Shown: positions 35,331 to 46,978 of the stretch, piece by piece | Position numbering within the stretch: position 1 is the first letter of the stretch | Layout: every line of letters starts with the position of its first letter | NCBI GenBank assembly: GCA_964034945.1 | Contig: OZ035960.1 | Span: forward strand, 106,301,933 to 106,365,932 | Source of the DNA: Chrysopilus asiliformis | Taxonomy: Eukaryota > Arthropoda > Insecta > Diptera > Rhagionidae | DNA: 64,000 bases | Direction: 5' to 3' | Notes under the pieces: generated by a model | Database searches by the model: none | The model's input: the letters and a program-made list of their open reading frames with translations, nothing else | What the model was told of the DNA's origin: nothing | Program-made: the position numbers and the translations under genes

Positions 35331-35791
35331 AAAGCTAACTCCTTGACATCTCTGAACGTCGACGAAAAAACGTACAAAAATTGCAAAAATTCGCGGAGAA
35401 ATTCAAGTAAAAGTCGCAAGTGTAAACGGAGCCTTCAATGCCGGCGAGAACCTCTCGATAGCAGCTACTCGCAAATGGACACGTCTCTGAGAGTCGGTCG
35501 CAGAAACTCGCAAAAACTCGCGAGCTAGTTTCTGCGAGCTGTCAAAAGTGATTCTACTCTCTAGTCGACACGGACCCACTGAACTCTCGGGGAGTTGCCC
35601 GCCAGATACGAACAGCGTTTGAATTTCGCTAGTAGCTCTCAAGAACTCGCCAAAGCAAGATGACAAAAAAATCAAGATATTGGTCTTGAAAAGAGAAAAA
35701 TCTCAAATGGACAACCTCCTGCGAGTAACTCTCGAGAGTTTTTGAGAGTTAGTGTCGCGTATTTACTCTCATGTGGAGCGACACCTTTAGT
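35331..35791. repeat. Probable transposon fragment rich in CTCGC/GCGAG
   Basis: Composition is more even than the surroundings, with repeated actcgcaaa, ctcgcgagct, ctctcgagag and gagagttt phrases in both orientations. It resembles a subterminal repeat region. No ends could be fixed. Confidence 0.35.
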
Positions 35792-35799
35792 GTTATGCC

Positions 35800-36588
35800 C
35801 AGTGTTGCCATTTTGACCGTTTTCCGGTCAGATTTGACCGGATTTTGTCCACTTTGACAGGAGAAAAATAGAAAATCCGGTCGACCGGATTTTTAACCGG
35901 AACTGAATGTGTTTTCGACCTTTTTTAACAGTTTTCCAATTGGGAAAGAAATAATATATTTTCAACGTTATCAATTTTCATAAAAAGAATGTTCACAAAT
36001 TGAACGCACCCTTTGTAATTTATAAGTGGAAATTGGAACTTTTCGGGTTAATGCAATAATTCGGGTACATATATGTAAGTTATAATAATATTTCTGGAGA
36101 TCTATTGGGGATGTGAATTAGTTCGTAGCGTTTTACAAAAGATGACGTAACTATTTTTCTATTCATTTTTCCCATTTTCTGAATATTTATTGTAAAAGTA
36201 CTTTTAATGATCGTTAATTTGTAGTATTTATAATTTAGTTGAAGTGAAAAAGAAGATGCTTTCTACTTCATCAAATATGTCGAATTTTGTACCGAATTAT
36301 TGGAAAGTTCGACTTCGAAGTGGAATTTGGCTACAACTGCTCGAATTAAGATACGAATATCACCATACGGGTTTTCAATAATTGCCAGATTGGCAATTAT
36401 AGCTTTTGTTATGTTTAATTTCTAGGTTATTGTGATCAGAAATGTCGTTTGCGTGGCTTTGACCGATTTTTTGGCCGGATCTAACACGCTAAAACTTTTG
36501 ACCGTTTTTTCTGACAGGATTCAACAGAAAAAAATCCTGTCAAACGGTCAAATTTGACCGGATTCATATTTTTGAGTTGGCAACAGTG
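35800..36588. mobile_element. hAT-like element with perfect 8-bp duplication
   Basis: Ends CAGTGTTGCCA and TGGCAACAGTG; GTTATGCC flanks both sides (35792-35799, 36589-36596). Subterminal repeats of tgaccggatttt and its complement fill both arms. A fragment of the mini-me-like repeat (36292-36415) lies inside. No transposase. Confidence 0.92.
36292..36415 (+). repeat. 3' fragment of a mini-me-like element inside the hAT element
   Basis: Shares cgaatatcaccatacgggt, ttgccagattggcaattata and gcttttgttatgttt with the element ends at 7167 and 26406. Confidence 0.75.
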
Positions 36589-36607
36589 GTTATGCCCACT
36601 AACGGCC

Positions 36608-36724
36608 AATTTATTCACTAGGAGTTAAATCGCCTTAACTCCCTTAACTCACCTTTTACATGGAAAATAACACTAGCTAACTCCCTTAACTCACTAACTC
36701 GGCTTAACTCCTAGTGAATAAATT
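36608..36724. repeat. Palindromic MITE
   Basis: AATTTATTCACTAGGAGTTA pairs exactly with TAACTCCTAGTGAATAAATT; the middle holds cccttaactcac repeats. Confidence 0.75.
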
Positions 36725-38199
36725 AGGGGTAAGAGCTATAAATTGACACCAGTGTTTAAGATTCAAATGGAGGTCAAAGCTGAAATGAATGAAATTTTCT
36801 GAGGAATCTAAAAAAATATTCAGAAAAAAATCTTTGCAAAAATTTTTTTACGATAACGGAAAACTACAGAAAATTCCAGAAAAAATATGTTTCTTATGAG
36901 CCATTTTCTTGAAATTTCTTTTTGTTAGATTCCAGTTTTAATTACCTATCATTTTTCCAAAGACACGAAAGTTCTATCTTTAACGAGTTCTCCTCAACCT
37001 TTTCATGATTTTTTAAAGAACGAAATTTTTGAAAATATTTTGGATCAGTATGTGGATGATGAACCCCAAAAACCTAAAAAATCATCTTCCAAACCTTGCT
37101 GCAAATATTTATGACAGAATCTTAGGTGGTTTTAGAAACATCATTCAATAGAATAAGTTTTTCTTTGGTCAAAAAATATGGTTAGAAATTGTCGTTGGTA
37201 AAAATCTATGGTTCTCAAAATGTTCATGAATACCAACTATATTTCATGAGATTAAATGTGAAAAAAATTGCTCGTATAATTGGGTTAAATTTATAGTTTC
37301 AGCAAAGAAATGACTTGTGATCAACCGCCATGAAGTACATTTAAGAATACTTTTTGCTATCATAAATTTTACAAAATCATTAAAATCTGTGTCAAAACTC
37401 ATCAAAAGGTCTGAAAGCAAATATTTTCAAAGACAGCAATCAATATAACAATTACCATTTTAAGAGAAAAAAATTGGTTTTTTTCATCTTTCAAATAAAA
37501 CATAAATCATCGTTTCCGACATTAAAGTGTTTATTTTTCCTGTGGCCTAAGATGCGGCCAGTGTGAAAAGTGAAAAAAGAAAGGACAAGCACTTCTAACG
37601 TGTTAATGTCATTCGATATTATATAGATTAATGACCATGCCGTCTTCATATTGTATTTCCAAGTAAGATGAGATAGAAATTTAAATAAAAGCATTAAACC
37701 CTTGAAAAAAATCCCACAATCAAGAAAAAAATTTATTTTTTGTTTGAAGAAAAACTTTATAAACGTCCAGACCGAACTGAACTGAGCCAAATTAATGAAA
37801 GATTCCAAGAGCGTCTTCGAAGTTTTCAGTAGGGAAAAAGAGACATAGAAAAAAAGATTTGCTAGTCACTGTCTAAGAGTCCATTCATCCATTTATCTAA
37901 CCTATCAAATGGCCATGAATTATTCATTAAGCGCGCCATCGCCATCGCCATAGAGAACTGTATCAGTTCACTTCACATCAAATACCTAGTATTAAAGTTG
38001 AGTTAAGGTGAGGTGAGTTGAGTCTGAGATTTAAGTTTTATCCAGGTAACCATCAATGCAAGGAATTTTTCAACAAATCATGATTCTCCTCACCTTAATT
38101 GTGGGTAAACTAAGTCATGAATTTTCTCCTTTAGTAGGCAATATCGTGATTTAAAATTGGGTAAAACGACTTGGCAGACAGTCAAATCGGATGAGACCA
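36725..38199. other. Unassigned region upstream of the candidate Gld promoter
   Basis: AT-rich to about 37860. From there the sequence is less repetitive (gcgccatcgccatcgccata, ggtgaggtgagttgagtctg) and could be regulatory, but no motif decides this. Confidence 0.3.
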
Positions 38200-38500
38200 C
38201 AGCCAGCACCAGTCAGTCATACACCGGCCCAAAAAGTAGTGATTTTACACGAGTTGTGTTACAGCAGTTATAATAGATACATTTATAGCAATCAACGACG
38301 CCGCCGCCATTGCCGTCGATGTCTTTGCGTTGGCATCTTCTATAAAATCTAACAGTTTTAAAGCACTAACAGAAACAAGTCCAACGTCTGTCTCTCACGA
38401 TCTTAAAGACGGCGGCGCGTGAAAAGATAACGAATCAAGTTAGAAAAAAAAACAAAGCCAAGCATAGCAAAAAAAAAAAGTGATGCGACCATCAGTTGTT
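38200..38500 (+). promoter_or_regulatory. Candidate Gld promoter and non-coding first exon
   Basis: A TATAAAA box at 38341, GC-richer flanks (acgccgccgccattgccg) and an even-composition leader downstream stand out from the AT-rich surroundings. The next coding sequence on this strand is Gld exon 2 at 47.9 kb. In Drosophila, Gld is known to have a non-coding first exon followed by an intron of about 8 kb, so spacing fits. The donor site is not determined (possibilities near 38418 and 38480). Confidence 0.3.
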
Positions 38501-39335
38501 ACAACAACTTTACTTTCTATAACTGCCAATTTGAGTTCACGTCTAGATGCAAAACACACACTTAACAATTCCAAACTTAAGTACCAAACTTTGTTTTTAA
38601 AGAAATTTCCCGCCAATGTGAATTTTACAACTGGGGTCATAACACCAAAGGTCTCAAAATTAAATTTCCTGATGTTAATTTGTTTAAAGAGCGAGCACGT
38701 TGACTATAGGAACGTGCACATGTAAACAATTATTGAGCAATTAATTTGAATACAGTTTCGTTTATTTATTTTGGAGTTTTCATTTGATGTTTATTTAACG
38801 TTCAGCGAAAACTTCCCAAAGAAGTAAATAACAATTTTCGCATTTGAAAGAAATTGTAATAAATTTTAAGAAGACCTTTTGATTGAAGAAATAATTTACG
38901 TAATTTTGTTTCAAATTTGGATTTTTTTTTTAAATTTTTTTCGACAAAAGTCATTTGGCTATTTTATTTTTGATAAATATTTTGGGTGTGTAAAATTTTA
39001 TTATATTTGTTGTCATGCAGAATACCCTATATGAGAGCTTTGACATCTAATTGCCTACTATTCATCCAAATACAAAAAAATGCATTTCTAATGGTTTTGG
39101 AGCTAAAAATTGAAATCTAACCTTCAGGTCCTCACATGAGTTTTCCGATTTTTCCCACAAGTTTCGTTAAAAATTTATAAAAATTTGGTAGGAAAACCGT
39201 TAGAGACGTCTCTTTTTTATCTTTGGATGAGTGATAGACCATTTGATTTACCTAAAAATTTATAAAAACACTTTTTAAAACATGAGAAAAGCTCTTGGCA
39301 ATTATAGCTTTTCGTATGTTTTAAAAAGTCAAATA
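38501..39335. other. Intronic or intergenic, unassigned
   Basis: Contains ggcaattatagcttttcgtatg near 39298, a diverged end of the mini-me-like family; the same phrase recurs after the mariner at 40371. The rest is AT-rich. Confidence 0.35.
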
Positions 39336-40253
39336 CTATGTGTTTTTTTAGACGTGTGGTTTTCAAGAAGAAATAAAACGCATATAATTTAATGTTATGA
39401 CCAAGAGTTTAGCTTTATTATAAAGATAAGGGTTTGCCATTATGTTTTAAAAATGATTTCGGGCAAGTAGCCGCCGCGGCTGGCTCGAATAAATTCCAGC
39501 CGAGAGGCCCAATTTTTGACCACTTTTTGCAGCAATTGGGGCCGTATGTCAGCAATAACGCGCCGAATATTCTCTTCCAAGGCGTCAATCGTCTCGGGCT
39601 TATCTGCGTAGACAAGCGACTTCACATAACCCCACAAAAAATAGTCCAGCGGTGTTAAATCGCACGATCTTGGAGGACACGCCACAGGCCCACGACGCGA
39701 GATAATGCGCTCACCAAAAGTTTCCTTCAATAAATTGATTGTTTCGTTGGCTGTATGGCATGTAGCGCCGTCTTGTTGGAACCAAAGGTCGTCCACATCA
39801 ACATCCTCCAATTCAGGCACGAAAAAGTCATTAATCATGGCTCTATAGCGTTCCCCATTGACTGTAACATTATGGCCGGCTTCATTTTTGAAGAAATATG
39901 GACCAATGATTCCCTCTGCCCATAGAGCAAACCAAACAGTGACTTTTTGAGGATGTAACGGCGTCTGAAGAATGGCTTGTGGATTACCATCCCTCCAAAT
40001 GCGACAATTTTGCTTATTGACGTACCCATTCAACCAAAAGTGAGCTTCATCGCTGAACAAAATTTTCTTGTGAAAATCGGGATCGGTGGCCATCTCTTTT
40101 TGGGCCCATTCACCGAACTTGCGACGCGCTTGATGGTCGTTTGACGAAATGGCAAACCAAACTGAGCATAAATCAAGTGACAACTGTCAAAAAGACCAAC
40201 TCCGAAAAAAGTAGTGCCAGATTGAAAACCACACGTCTAAAAAAAACACCCTT
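39336..40253 (-). mobile_element. Deleted mariner of the DD41D (rosa) type
   Basis: Inverted ends share TTTTTTTAGACGTGTGGTTT then TCAA, with TA just outside (39334-39335 and 40254-40255). The 918 bp are short for a mariner of about 1.3 kb. The deletion removes the start of the transposase, since the open frame begins only about 70 bp inside the right end. Confidence 0.88.
39440..40183 (-). pseudogene. Mariner transposase, catalytic domain only
   Basis: An open frame of 247 residues covers the DDD domain: first Asp in ILFSDEAHFWLNGY, second in LWFQQDGATCHTA, third in CDLTPLDYFLWGYVK. Forty-one residues lie between the second and third Asp, which marks the DD41D (rosa) group. The C-terminal RASRGGYLPEIIF motif is present. 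A complete protein has about 100 more N-terminal residues with two helix-turn-helix motifs for binding the inverted repeats; these are missing here, so the product could not bind its ends. The frame itself is undamaged, so the loss is recent or the remaining frame is short enough to survive by chance. Confidence 0.88.
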
Positions 40254-40255
40254 TA

Positions 40256-40904
40256 TAAGAGAGCACACTAAATTTTTATGAAAAAAATCAATTTTCTCTC
40301 CCGCAACCATGGATTTTTTAACATAAACATTTTGTCTGTCCTCATATGGAGTACTTGGCTATTGACCTCTGGCAATTGTAGCTTTTCTTATGTATTTCCA
40401 ATTTTTTTAAACAAAATAACAGCGTTGTAAATGAAGGTTTCATTATGAAGGGTTCACAGTGATTACTATTTTATTTAATAATTTTCTTTTTTATTGTTTT
40501 AATGCTTATTATAGACTCGAAAATTTTCATTCTCTTATGTTTTTTTTTTGGAACATTACAGTAGCAATTTTATGTACCTGCAAAATGATATATCAATTCG
40601 TTAGATAATTTCAACTTTTTAAAATCCAAAAAAAAAATGGTTGTGCGAAACTCAACATGGATCTTATGATAAAGACAAATGGACGCAGTTGGTGGTATCT
40701 TAAAACAAGTTAAATACTTGATCAAATACGTAGTGACGCATGAAGTGATTTTGTGCATATTAGCGGCAATTATGCAATTTGTTTGAATTGAGGGAAAGGA
40801 CATCCCGCTGATTGTGTCAAATTGGGTGTAAAGTATTTTTAGTCATTTTGGGAGGGTTTTTTCTTGTTAAAAAAAATCATACATTTGTTGGGCTTACTCT
40901 AAAA
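40256..40904. other. Spacer, unassigned
   Basis: Ends of the mini-me-like family (ctggcaattgtagcttttct) at 40371; otherwise AT-rich. Confidence 0.35.
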
Positions 40905-42375
40905 CAGTGGTTCCCAAAGTGGTCCCTACGGACCCCCAGGGGTCCCCGGGATCATTCAGGGGGTCCGTGGAAAATTAAAATTGATTTGGGGGTCCCTGAA
41001 CAACGTCAGGGGGTCCGCGCAAGGTTTAATATGAAATAAAAAAATGGTGACACATTTTTATAATGGAAGTTAAAATAAATAACAATGAATAAATTATTAG
41101 CGATTTTTACGTCCTAATTAAAATATTTATAGTTAGACATATTGGGTTTTATTATTTAATATAATGCACCCTAAAAGTTATAGCACGATGTTAGAACATT
41201 ACTCTTTATAAAATTAGTAGAGAAACTAATTTTAGGACTAGAGGGACTAGTTTTTAGATAGATTTAATATAGCCACTCAAAGATTTGTTTAAATTTTCTT
41301 TGGTATGTGGCGACACTGTAAAATTATTATTTAAGTTACCTTTTAATCTAGTAAGTTTTTACTGTGTAACCGTTTTGTAATTTTAAATTTTTATTATATG
41401 ATTGTCAACCGTCGACTCAACAACTAAAAAGTTTTATTAAAAATTAAATAATAAAAATAAATCATAATCCTACAGGTATCAATTTTCGGTTCCATCTTTC
41501 TACAAGATTTCGCAAAAAATACCAGAGTTAGCCATGAAATTTTACAGAGAAGTTTGGTCCTGATGTGGAAATCCGTTAACCGGAAGTAACCAAAACGGCG
41601 GCTTTTTAAAAACTATGCGGTTTTTTGCGATTTATTCCGAAACTAACCATTTTCCAGTAGTCTTATGTATTACAAAACTTGCAGACAATAAAATTTGCTA
41701 CATTTATGTCTTTTACTAGAACTCCGTTATAAAGATATGCCGGTATTTCAAAAAAATTATTTTTTTTGCGAATATCTCGAAAACTAATGGGTTTTTGGTG
41801 GTTCAACTTATAAGAAGAATTAAAACCGTGTTAATTCTACCTGAGTGCACTCCACCCACAGTAGAGCATCCGCCAGGTGGCTAAATTATTTATTAAATTT
41901 AACTTTTTCAAAACATCGGAAAAACGATGTTTTCAGGACGATGTTTTTTTGACATCGATGTCGCCTTAAAAAAAACATCGATTTTCGATATATCGAGGTT
42001 TTATGAACGATGTTGCATCCCTATTCGAGATCTGGCGTGAACACTTCGAGAATGTTTGAGATCTGCACACGAGAACGTTCGAGACCTCGGCCGAACATAC
42101 AGGAACGTTGGCAAACGAGCCGCGAATATAAAAGGCCGCGTCTTCGGCGGAGATTCAATAAATACTTCTTCAACAAAATGTTTTATTTATATTTTATTTT
42201 TACATCATCATTTACCATTCAAGACATTAAAGTTAAATTTGTAATTTTTCTATTATGCATTTATGTAGTTTTTCACCCAGGGTCCGTGGGCAAGTTTTGA
42301 CTATGAAAAGGGGTCCGTGGGCAAATTTTGACTATGAAAAGGGGTCCGTGGGCCAAAAGAGTTTGGGAACCACTG
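40905..42375. mobile_element. 1.5-kb non-autonomous hAT element
   Basis: Ends CAGTGGTTCCCAAAGT and GTTTGGGAACCACTG; CTCTAAAA flanks both sides exactly (40897-40904, 42376-42383). Subterminal copies of ggggtccgtgg occur at both ends, three of them as a tandem of about 31 bp at 42277-42360. No transposase frame was seen. Other repeats are nested inside, including the cassette at 42010-42175. Confidence 0.93.
42010..42175 (+). promoter_or_regulatory. LTR-like promoter cassette with heat-shock-type elements
   Basis: TGTTG at the start and CAACA at the end are inverted, as in LTRs. Inside are TTCGAGAATGTTT (42045-42057) and GAACGTTCGAG (42073-42083), which fit alternating nGAAn heat-shock units, then TATAAAAGG at 42127 and AATAAA at 42157. 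TATA followed within 30 bp by a poly(A) signal is typical of an LTR. No flanking duplication was seen, and the TGTTGCATCCCTA start could instead be a hAT terminus read backwards. Confidence 0.4.
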
Positions 42376-42383
42376 CTCTAAAA

Positions 42384-42631
42384 GTATTAATTGAAAAAAA
42401 AAATCCATTCTTCTGTGGGTTTTTCGGTCTGTCGGTCTGTCCGTTTTACGTATCTTAAATATTTCGAGAACACGTTGACCTAGCGACTTGAAATTTTTCG
42501 TAAATAAGTTTCACGAAAATCGTAGTTTTCTATCAGCTTTTGGGAAAGTAACGTTAGCTATGACCGCTATCTCCCATACAACTATTTTGAAAAAATAGTT
42601 TTTTGAAAATTTCTCGAAAACTATGCCATTT
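42384..42631 (+). repeat. Degenerate repeat, inverted relative of 59160-59590
   Basis: gtctgtcggtctgtccgttt, tacgtatcttaaatatttcg and aaagtaacgttagctatgac correspond on the other strand to 59450-59590. Confidence 0.55.
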
Positions 42632-42633
42632 TA

Positions 42634-43196
42634 TCGGGTCTTTCAACAAGGACATAAAAATTTTGTATTTTAATAAAAACGCACCCTAAAACTTTTTTTA
42701 TGATCTGGCAATGCTAAAACGTCAGTCAAGGTTTACATTTTTATCATGGTGAAGTTCACGAACGAGCAACGTTTGGAAATTATTAAAACTTACTACCGAA
42801 ATTCTGAGTCGGTGGTCGCAATCGTGTAATCTCGAGAAATGGTCCGGTCGAATGGCCACCTCGCTCATGCGATTTAACGCAGTTTGATTTCTTTTTATGG
42901 GGTTATGTTAAGTCGTTGGTTTATGCCAACAAGCCAACAACGTTAGAGGAGCTCAGGAACAATATCGAACGCGAAATTGCCAACGTTCCGGCCGATATGT
43001 GTTGAAGAGTGGTGGAAAATTGGCTCCAAAAAATCAATCAGTGCAAACGTGCTCGCGGTGGTCATATGAACGATATCGAATTTCATACTTAAATGTAACA
43101 TGTCCACTACACCTGGAATAAATTTCAGCCCGATATCTCAATTATTCTGAGTTTTATTTAAATACAAAATTGTTATGTCCTTATTGAAAGACCCAG
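42634..43196 (+). mobile_element. Second deleted mariner, 563 bp
   Basis: Inverted repeats of about 45 bp start GGGTCTTTCAACAAGGACAT then AAAAATTTTGTATTT; TA flanks at 42632-42633 and 43197-43198. ATG at 42746 opens a normal mariner N-terminus (MVKFTNEQRLEIIKTYY), which after 27 codons meets a stop at a deletion joint. Beyond it the last third of the transposase resumes in another frame (EWPPRSCDLTQFDFFLWGYV, with one internal TGA). It is an internal-deletion derivative of a mariner related to the 39336 element but with different ends. Confidence 0.88.
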
Positions 43197-43198
43197 TA

Positions 43199-43727
43199 TA
43201 AAAAAAATGCAACTCACAAAATTCAAAGGAAATGAAATTTCTGACATTTGTTTTGCTTTAACCGTCTTTAACGGTTCCTTGTTGAAAATTTCTTGGAGAT
43301 TATTTGAAAAAAATAAAATCTTTTGAAAAAATACAACCAAATTCAAAGAACATAAAATTTTCTGCATTTTTTCTTTTAACGGTTCTTACGTATCTTTAAC
43401 GCTTCTCGAGATATTAAAAGCTAAGTGAGGCAGACATTTAAAATTTAGCACACGCCCGTCTTTTAACAAAAGTTAAACTACACCGGGAAAAATTGAAAGT
43501 TAAATTACATAAATAACCGGACTCCTATCCCTCTTACTCAAACGAATAATTCTTTTTGCGATTTTCTCGAAAACGGTTCACTTTTCCAGAAAACACACAG
43601 AACACACAGAATTGTTTAAAATATGATTCTACACAACTTTTCTATACGTGGAAATGCAATTAGAGCCAATTTTTATAAATCTATTTGGATTCCATGACTT
43701 CAATTGGAATTGTTTATTAAATTTTGT
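43199..43727. repeat. Degenerate mini-me-related repeats
   Basis: aaacggttcacttttccaga, gtttaaaatatgattctaca, caacttttctatacgtggaa are old copies of the dispersed repeat interior. No ends seen. Confidence 0.4.
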
Positions 43728-43968
43728 TTAACTCCTTGATACCACGGGGTCATATATGACCCCGACAGTTTTTTGTACTCTAATTTATCGGAGAAAAATG
43801 CTTTAAATTTATTTTTTAGTTACTCTCCGATTAGGTCTGCATGTAGAGGTATTTTGTGCTGGCTTACATCTTTTATTTTTTTATTTTTTTTATATGACAA
43901 AAAATATTTAAAAATGAAACCATAAAAAGTTTTTCACGCTTTTGTAGACCACGGTATCAAGTGGTTAA
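43728..43968. mobile_element. piggyBac-like MITE with internal palindrome
   Basis: TTAA at both ends, with TTAACTCCTTGATACCACGG at the left and the matching CGGTATCAAGTGGTTAA at the right. The perfect palindrome GGGGTCATATATGACCCC lies 20 bp inside. No coding content. Confidence 0.8.
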
Positions 43969-45880
43969 GAAACTAGAAATCATTTATTGCAAAAATTCGA
44001 CAAATTAAATAAAAATGCATTTCCGTTGAAATTTCTTTTAATAACCACGAGGTTGCCAAATATTATGGAGAACATAAAAATTAATTTTTTTTGCTGTTCT
44101 TCATGAACACATCATGTTTTTTTTCTTGATGATGACAGATAAAATAAGACTTTTGTACATCGTTTAATCGATGTTGTTTTTTATCGTGAATACCTTGAAC
44201 TTCTTATAAAAGTATGACGTAACTAAAAAACCGTTGGCACCAAAACCTGTTTACCATCGACATTCATAGAGTACTTCTTTTAATTTAATTTTCTTGCAAA
44301 AAAAGCATTAAATAAAATAACAAGACAAGAAACTTGCATCCAGTCACTTACGCTCATGTGCAAAACTCATAATGAGTGTAATTTCCCTCAAGCGGACAGG
44401 AAAAAATGATTTAACGACAATGATAGGTAAAAATTACAAAAAATGTATGTACTTGTATGTGAGATGCAATTATTTGAAGCTTTCGCATACCTCAACATAG
44501 TTATCAATTGCCCAAATGCGAAACTAGCATAGAATTATCTTAAAGAATATATGCGCATTCGTAGGTTTTTAAAAAAAATAAAAGCATATTTGGACTAGGT
44601 ATAAAGGTTTATTCAGAAAAACATTAAAATTTCTGAATGAACAAAGTTTGCGCAAATGACGTGAAACTTTACAGCATCCAACATCATCCCCAACTCCAAC
44701 ATCCAACGTTGAATTAATTTATTACAGACATTTATGCAAGCTATTGTTCTCACACCTGAAAAATTACATGTAAAACGTAAATATGCAACATAAGTAGCAA
44801 CCACAAGAGTCAACGTAGCAGCATAAAAACAATGTAACTTTTAGCATATGGCCTACTGTAGGCATCAAATCAAGCAGCCAGGTGAACCATCATCGTATTA
44901 TTGACCTAAAGCTGTAAACTGATGTGGGGGTGTCTCACGTGAGGTAAAAATAAAAATAAAAAAAAACTCGCGATAATTCGCTCATCAAAATGATAGCTCG
45001 TGATAGAAACTACTGCCACATAGCACCATTTACCAGTAAGTTTGTATGTTGGAAAATATGTAGGTCTGGAAAAAAGTGAAAATAGGAAGTCAAACCGAAA
45101 AGGTTTTTTCTAGATTTCCTCTTTAACACTTTGCTGGTTGCAATTTACTTCCAATTGACTGTGGTTTTCTTACACTTTCTCAGTCGTTTTTCACTTACCT
45201 GATTTTATTTTTGTACATTGTGGCTACCTTAAAATGTGCACAATCCGATTGTAAATTAATAAATTGTGCTTCATGAAATTTCTTTTGATTACTGAACTAG
45301 AGAATTTAATTGCGTTCATAAATTAAAATTAGCTACTGAATGTTTATGTTTGTCAATTAATTGAAAATTGTCACCTGTTACTGGTTTTTATGAAAGCGTT
45401 CAACAGTTTTAATTGCGTGTTTATTATTGCTGAGCATTTTGCAACAGTATCTTTTAGTAGAAATCAATATGTCACGACAATAAATTGATACGAAAAGGGT
45501 TACAGTGGTTTTTAAAACCACACATTTAAAAAAAAATCATAACTGTTATAGGAGGACTTTTATAAATTGCCGTGTTGAATTTAAAAATAGTGAAACATGA
45601 CTGTTAGCACATCACAAGCTAAAAGCTTTTTATAGAAATTTTAGTATTTAAAAATTTTAGGACAAGGTATGCTTGTTTCCGGGAGATATGTGAAAAAATG
45701 CGATCTACTTTCTGTTTATCGAAATTTCTTCGAGTTATTAAGGTTTTATAAAGATCCGACAGTTTGATTAGAAACTGAGAAAAATATATCGAGAAAAGCT
45801 TTCAATTATTAAGGTAAAGCACGGCTTAATCAACCTAACGGTGAGATGATACCTTTCTTACATAATCAAACCTCATACGA
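43969..45880. other. Unassigned, possibly within Gld intron 1
   Basis: Largely single-copy within the window and AT-rich. If the Gld promoter is at 38.3 kb, this lies in the first intron. No motif stands out. Confidence 0.35.
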
Positions 45881-46420
45881 TGAATAAATGGGTTTAATGT
45901 TCAAAGTTTTGAAGCAAAAACATTTAAAACCCCGAAAACAAATTGATGTAGAAAGTTCAAATTTTGCATCGAATAGGCTTTTATCAAAAGATAAATCTCT
46001 TCAAAAAGGGGAACATTTTAACCACCCCTCGTCTCTCCCATACAATAATAAACGATTTTTGTGATTTTCTCGAAAACGGAGCATCGTATCTGAAAATTTA
46101 TTAAGACAAAATTTGTTTAGAATATGATTTAACATAACCGTTCCATACACCAAAATCCGATTGGACCACTTTTTCCCTCTTTCCACACAAATGAAAAAGA
46201 TTTTTGGAATTTTCTCGAAAACGGATCATTTTTCCGAAAAATTTGTTTAGACAAAAAATATTTAGAATATGATTAACTCTACCATACATCAAAATTCAAT
46301 CGGATCACTCCTTTGCTTCTCTCCCATACATATGGAAAAGATTTTTACGATTACCTCGAAAACGGTTCATTTTTTCCAAATCGCATTCCATAGACTTCTT
46401 TGGTAGTTTTAAATTTTCCC
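45881..46420. repeat. Tandem-like series of degenerate repeat segments
   Basis: The phrase ctcccataca..aa, gattttctcgaaaacgg, gtttagaatatgatt, catacatcaaaatc occurs three times in succession, as in mini-me-related interiors. Confidence 0.5.
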
Positions 46421-46804
46421 CAAAAAATTATTTTACCCTTTTTTAAATAGTGTTTTAAAAGTCCGAAGTTTTTCAAAAACTGTAATCTGGTTTGTTTATC
46501 CTGGATGATTCAATTTGGTGTTACAGTTTATTAAAAATATCATCTACTTTGGCTGAGGGTTGTTGTTTTTTTTTCTTCTTTTCTTCTGCTCAGAAATCGT
46601 CTGAGATTTCCAGTTAATTTATTGTGCTTTCTAATACTTTTGTAAGTAAATTTTGCATCATGCAGCAAAAGTACCCGTTCGATTTAAAATTCTAAATCAT
46701 CATCCCATATGGACCGTACTCGCCTGGTTTGACTTCTTCGAACTATCTTTGAAACCACTGGTCGTTTCAGTTAATTTTTTTCATAGCTTTTTAAACAGTT
46801 TAAT

Positions 46805-46909
46805 TACCCAAGCAGCGTTTATGTCAACTGTGGCATTAGCGGATAACACATTTCGTTATGACATACGTTCACCGTCAACGTCACAGTTGACATAAAGTCT
46901 GCCTGGGTA
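46805..46909. repeat. Palindromic MITE, about 105 bp
   Basis: TACCCAAGCAGCGTTTATGT then CAACTGTG pairs with CACAGTTGACATAAAGTCTG then CCTGGGTA. It is nearly all arm. Confidence 0.75.
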
Positions 46910-46978
46910 TAGCTCACTATAATTTAGCTTCTAATTTTGAAATAAAAAACCCATCCTAGTAAACTTGAATGAAAGTGT

